Below, piece after piece: positions 61,807 to 64,000 of a stretch of DNA of 64,000 bases. The position numbers and the translations under genes were made by a program. The first letter of the stretch is position 1, and each line of letters starts with the position of its first letter. Under the pieces are notes generated by a model. The model had not been told where the DNA came from, did no database searches, and saw only the letters and a program-made list of their open reading frames with translations. This DNA comes from an uncultured Hyphomicrobiales bacterium. Its GTDB lineage: Bacteria; Pseudomonadota; Alphaproteobacteria; Rhizobiales; Beijerinckiaceae. The stretch covers positions 44,834-108,833 of the forward strand of contig CAIOVE010000005.1 of the NCBI GenBank assembly GCA_903861645.1. Reading direction: 5' to 3'.

Positions 61807-62988
61807 ATGAGCGGCAAGATCATCATCGCGGGCGCGGGTCTGGGCGGACTGGCGGCGGCCTCCTGCCTGATGAAGGCGGGCTTCGACGTCGAGATTTACG
61901 AACAGTCCCCCGTGCTGGGCGAAGTCGGCGCGGGCATCCAGATCAGCGCCAACGCCTTTCACGTCATGCGCCACCTCGAGGTGGGCGATCAGTTGCTGAA
62001 GGTCGGCGTAAGGCCGGGCGCCTATGTGTTCCGCCTGCACGACACCGGCGAGGAGCTGCAACGCTTCGATCTCGCCGCCGACCACGAACGCAAGCACGGC
62101 GCGCCCTACGTGCAACTTCACCGCGCCGATTTTCACGAGATTCTCGCCAACCGAGCGCAGGCGATGAAGCCGGACCTCATCCGGCTCGACCATCGCCTGA
62201 CCGGTTTCACCGAAACCGCCGATTACGTCGAGGCGCGTTTCCATAACGGCCACGTGGCGCGCGGCGACCTGCTGATCGGCGCCGATGGCCTGAAGAGCGT
62301 CGTCCGCAAGCAGATCGTCGGCGAGACGCCCGCGACCTACACGGGCGATGGCGCCTGGCGCGTGATCGTGCCCGTGGAGAAGCTGCCGAAACCGTTCCTT
62401 GAGCCGGTCATGTCCGTGTTCATGGGGCCGGGCGGGCACGCGGTCTGCTATTATCTGCGCGCCGGGTCGATCCTGAACTTCGTCGGCATCATCGAAACCG
62501 ACGACGTGCGCGAGGAATCCTGGACCCTCAAGATGCCGTGGGAAAAGCTGAAGGCGGACTTCGCCGGCTGGCATCCCGCCATCCAGACGATTATCGACAG
62601 CGGCGATCACGACCAGTGCTTCCGCTGGTCGCTGCACAACCGTCCGCCGATCCGCAACTGGAGCACGCGCCGCGCGACCTTGCTGGGCGATTCGGCCCAT
62701 CCGACCCTGCCCTATCTGGCGCAGGGCGCGGTCATGGCCATCGAGGACGGCGCGGTGCTGACCCGCGCGCTCACGATGACCGGCTCGATCGACGACGCGC
62801 TCAAGCTCTACGAGCGTAACCGCGTCGACCGCACCGCCCGCATCGTCGAACAGTCGACCTTCAACCGGAAACTGTTCCACCTGCCCTCGGTGCAGGCCAT
62901 GCGCGACGAATTCGCCAAGCGCAACGAGGGCGAGGATCGCAACAAGTGGCTCTACTCCTATAATCCGCTGACCGTGGATCTGGTGTAG
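61807..62988 (+). CDS. FAD-dependent aromatic monooxygenase (salicylate / 3-hydroxybenzoate hydroxylase-like)
   Basis: 393 residues. FAD ADP loop IIIAGAGLGGLAAASCL (GAGLGG at 9-14), the GD motif TLLGDSAHPTLPYLAQG that also contacts FAD, and DGLKSVVR. Size and the LLGDSAHPTLPYLAQGA phrase match salicylate 1-hydroxylase and 3-hydroxybenzoate 6-hydroxylase. Substrate unproven. Sits 18 bases behind pepF and is probably cotranscribed with it without a functional link. Confidence 0.88.
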   Translation: MSGKIIIAGAGLGGLAAASCLMKAGFDVEIYEQSPVLGEVGAGIQISANAFHVMRHLEVGDQLLKVGVRPGAYVFRLHDTGEELQRFDLAADHERKHGAPYVQLHRADFHEILANRAQAMKPDLIRLDHRLTGFTETADYVEARFHNGHVARGDLLIGADGLKSVVRKQIVGETPATYTGDGAWRVIVPVEKLPKPFLEPVMSVFMGPGGHAVCYYLRAGSILNFVGIIETDDVREESWTLKMPWEKLKADFAGWHPAIQTIIDSGDHDQCFRWSLHNRPPIRNWSTRRATLLGDSAHPTLPYLAQGAVMAIEDGAVLTRALTMTGSIDDALKLYERNRVDRTARIVEQSTFNRKLFHLPSVQAMRDEFAKRNEGEDRNKWLYSYNPLTVDLV

Positions 62989-63011
62989 GCGCCGGGGACG
63001 TCGACATTATC

Positions 63012-63050
63012 GGACCCTCATGTTATACTGAATGTATAACATGAGGGTCC
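63012..63050. promoter_or_regulatory. Perfect inverted repeat operator of the antitoxin-toxin operon
   Basis: GGACCCTCATGTTATAC (63012-63028), spacer TGAAT, GTATAACATGAGGGTCC (63034-63050): two exact 17-base arms ending three bases before the antitoxin ATG (63054). A TTATACT-like -10 element lies inside the left arm. Toxin-antitoxin operons are commonly autoregulated through such repeats. Confidence 0.8.
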
Positions 63051-63053
63051 GCG

Positions 63054-63278
63054 ATGAAAATCGAACCGAAGCGCATCGGCAATTCAACCGGATTTATCAT
63101 CCCCCGCGACGTCGTGATCCGGCTTGGCATTGAGCAGGGCAAGAGTTTTTACCTGACCGAAACCGCCGAGGGCGGCGTGCTGATCACACCCTACGATCCG
63201 GATTTCGAAGCGACGATGAATATCGTCGACGACGTCATGGATGAATACAGGGATACGCTGAAAGCGCTCGCGAAATGA
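63054..63278 (+). CDS. AbrB/MazE-type antitoxin
   Basis: 74 residues: a swapped-hairpin AbrB/SpoVT DNA-binding start (KIEPKRIGNSTGFIIPRDVVIRLGI in residues 2-26) and an acidic C-terminal tail (DDVMDEYRDTLKALAK) expected to neutralise the toxin. The Doc-type toxin gene overlaps its stop (ATGA, 63275-63278). Expected to bind the 17-bp inverted repeat upstream. Confidence 0.87.
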   Translation: MKIEPKRIGNSTGFIIPRDVVIRLGIEQGKSFYLTETAEGGVLITPYDPDFEATMNIVDDVMDEYRDTLKALAK

Positions 63279-63658
63279 GCGAGCCCATCTGGCTAACGCT
63301 CGACCAGATCGTTGCCGCGCACGCCAAACAGATCAAGCAATTTGGCGGACCTTCGGGTGTGCGCGACCAGGGCGCGCTGGAATCCGCGCTGGCGCGTCCC
63401 ATCAACAAGTTCCATTTCGGCGAGACGGATCTTGCCGCGCTGGCCGCGGCTTATGCCTTCGGGCTCGCGCGCAATCATGCATTTGTCGATGGCAACAAGC
63501 GGATCGCGTTCGTGGCGTTGATGGTGTTCCTGCGGCGCAATGGCGCGCCTTTCGCGCCGCGTCAGGCCCACGCCACCGCCATCATCCTCGCCCTCGCCGC
63601 CGGCGAGGTGAGCGAGGAATCGCTCGCCCGCTGGATCAGGGACAACTGGCTGCTATAA
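63275..63658 (+). CDS. Type II toxin of the Doc (death-on-curing, Fic-fold) family
   Basis: 127 residues, the size of P1 Doc (126). The Fic/Doc motif is HAFVDGNKRIAF, matching HxFxD(A/G)NKR; family opening LTLDQIVAAHAKQIKQFGGPSGVRDQGALESAL and LALAAGEVSEESLARWIRDN (split). Doc phosphorylates EF-Tu and stops translation. Paired with an AbrB-type partner and not a Phd-type one, a common variant. Confidence 0.92.
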   Translation: MSEPIWLTLDQIVAAHAKQIKQFGGPSGVRDQGALESALARPINKFHFGETDLAALAAAYAFGLARNHAFVDGNKRIAFVALMVFLRRNGAPFAPRQAHATAIILALAAGEVSEESLARWIRDNWLL

Positions 63659-63717
63659 AAGCGTTACCTACGATCCGTTAATCCAGTGATCAACCGATAG
63701 TCAAATGGAGCTAAATA

Positions 63718-63906
63718 ATGAAGCCCGGAAATCGTAGAATTGTTTGCCGTTTTCGAGATTATTTTTTATATATGATTTGTGTAATTACCTTTTTAGGAAT
63801 AAACGAATCAGCGCTTTCCGCTACAATATGCGATTTATCATTGGATAATTTTAATCGTGTTCAGTGTCTGTCCGATGAGTTCTTGAATCGAATGAATCGT
63901 TTGTGA
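63718..63906 (+). CDS. AT-rich orphan, small secreted protein candidate
   Basis: 62 residues; GGAG eight bases before the ATG. A hydrophobic stretch FLYMICVITFLGINESALSA could be a signal peptide, leaving TICDLSLDNFNRVQCLSDEFLNRMNRL in two cysteine-containing parts. About 63660-63905 is much richer in A+T than the rest of the window and has codons unlike its neighbours, indicating acquired DNA. I recognise no family; a chance ORF in an IS flank cannot be excluded. Confidence 0.4.
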   Translation: MKPGNRRIVCRFRDYFLYMICVITFLGINESALSATICDLSLDNFNRVQCLSDEFLNRMNRL

Positions 63907-63941
63907 TTCAAGAGAGGCGACCTGATTCGGAGGGGTCGCTG

Positions 63942-64000
63942 ATGTGGACCAACGAAAATCGCGCGCGTTATGATCGAAGCCGTTTGCGCTATCCCAGCGA
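63942..64000 (+). mobile_element. Start of an IS5-family transposase gene (runs off the window)
   Basis: ATG 63942 with GGAGGGG upstream opens MWTNENRARYDRSRLRYPS, which matches the N terminus of IS5-type transposases (typically MWTxENRxxYxRxxLRYPSDLTDEEW). The gene is cut by the window end. The left terminal repeat of the element is probably in 63905-63940; I cannot define it without the other end. Confidence 0.8.

Noticed and set aside
60607..62880. 757-residue open frame on the minus strand
   Set aside because: Antisense to pepF and the flavin monooxygenase, which have intact catalytic motifs; composition is that of a shadow frame.
1..64000. CRISPR array, prophage, rRNA operon or integrative element
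   Set aside because: No regularly spaced repeats, phage structural genes, rRNA sequence or integrase were seen; the only mobile sequence recognised is the IS5-type start at the right edge.

Overview
The window is high-G+C DNA (about two thirds G+C by eye) from an alphaproteobacterium, most likely of the order Hyphomicrobiales (Rhizobiales). This rests on gene order and family content, not on a database search: trpA-accD-folC; murA-DUF2948-hisD-UPF0262-low-molecular-weight phosphatase; a short 4.5S RNA next to dnaX-ybaB-recR; an AccD and a DnaX that both lack most zinc-ligand cysteines; an Omp25/31-like beta-barrel; and a FixK/FNR-type box in front of a complete cco (fix) cluster. A Beijerinckiaceae/Methylocystaceae-like host is a guess. 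Most of the window is chromosomal core; the last ~350 bases are an AT-rich accessory edge.

Layout. 1-1363: end of an unidentified gene coupled to a branched-chain-amino-acid-type ABC binding protein. 1402-5907 (minus): folC, accD, trpA and a Tat-exported alpha/beta hydrolase. 6124-7962: outer-membrane barrel, orphan ATP-grasp protein, tRNA-Thr(GGT). 8076-14259: small charged protein, murA, DUF2948, hisD, UPF0262, phosphatase, phosphopantetheinyl transferase, and opposing mtnA. 14390-18673: a tight six-gene run (anchored TAXI-type binding protein, Lgt-like membrane transferase, COG1964/Tes-like radical SAM enzyme, three tiny membrane proteins) closed by a terminator. 18860-26412: typA; a probable quinone-stress cluster (FMN reductase, glutathionyl-hydroquinone reductase, DoxX) opposite a LysR regulator; a Spy-like periplasmic protein with a two-component pair. 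26455-29446: SRP RNA, dnaX, ybaB, recR. 29501-39627: CoA-transferase and ThDP-enzyme pair, CPA2 antiporter, parvulin, DUF1499, a Vgb-like propeller with a CX3CH motif, DUF1993, argJ, rpmJ. 39725-42540: ligAB-type extradiol dioxygenase facing a Rieske oxygenase. 42583-51750: ccoNOQP-GHIS plus a CcoA-like copper importer. 51756-62988: membrane protein, two orphan Bug-type binding proteins, SDR, dienelactone hydrolase, L,D-transpeptidase, sigma-54 response regulator, PepF and a flavin monooxygenase. 63012-64000: AbrB-type antitoxin/Doc toxin under a perfect 17-bp inverted repeat, an AT-rich orphan and the start of an IS5-type transposase.

How the genes work together. The cco block encodes the high-affinity oxidase, its copper delivery (CcoG cupric reductase, CcoI P-type ATPase, CcoA-like importer) and assembly factors, chained by ATGA/GTGA overlaps and led by a perfect TTGAT-N4-ATCAA box. 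The best candidate for an undescribed system is 14390-18673: binding protein, Lgt-like and Tes-like enzymes are translationally coupled or nearly so and are followed by three small membrane proteins, which suggests envelope-lipid or lipoprotein modification. That function is inference. No CRISPR array, prophage or rRNA was seen.
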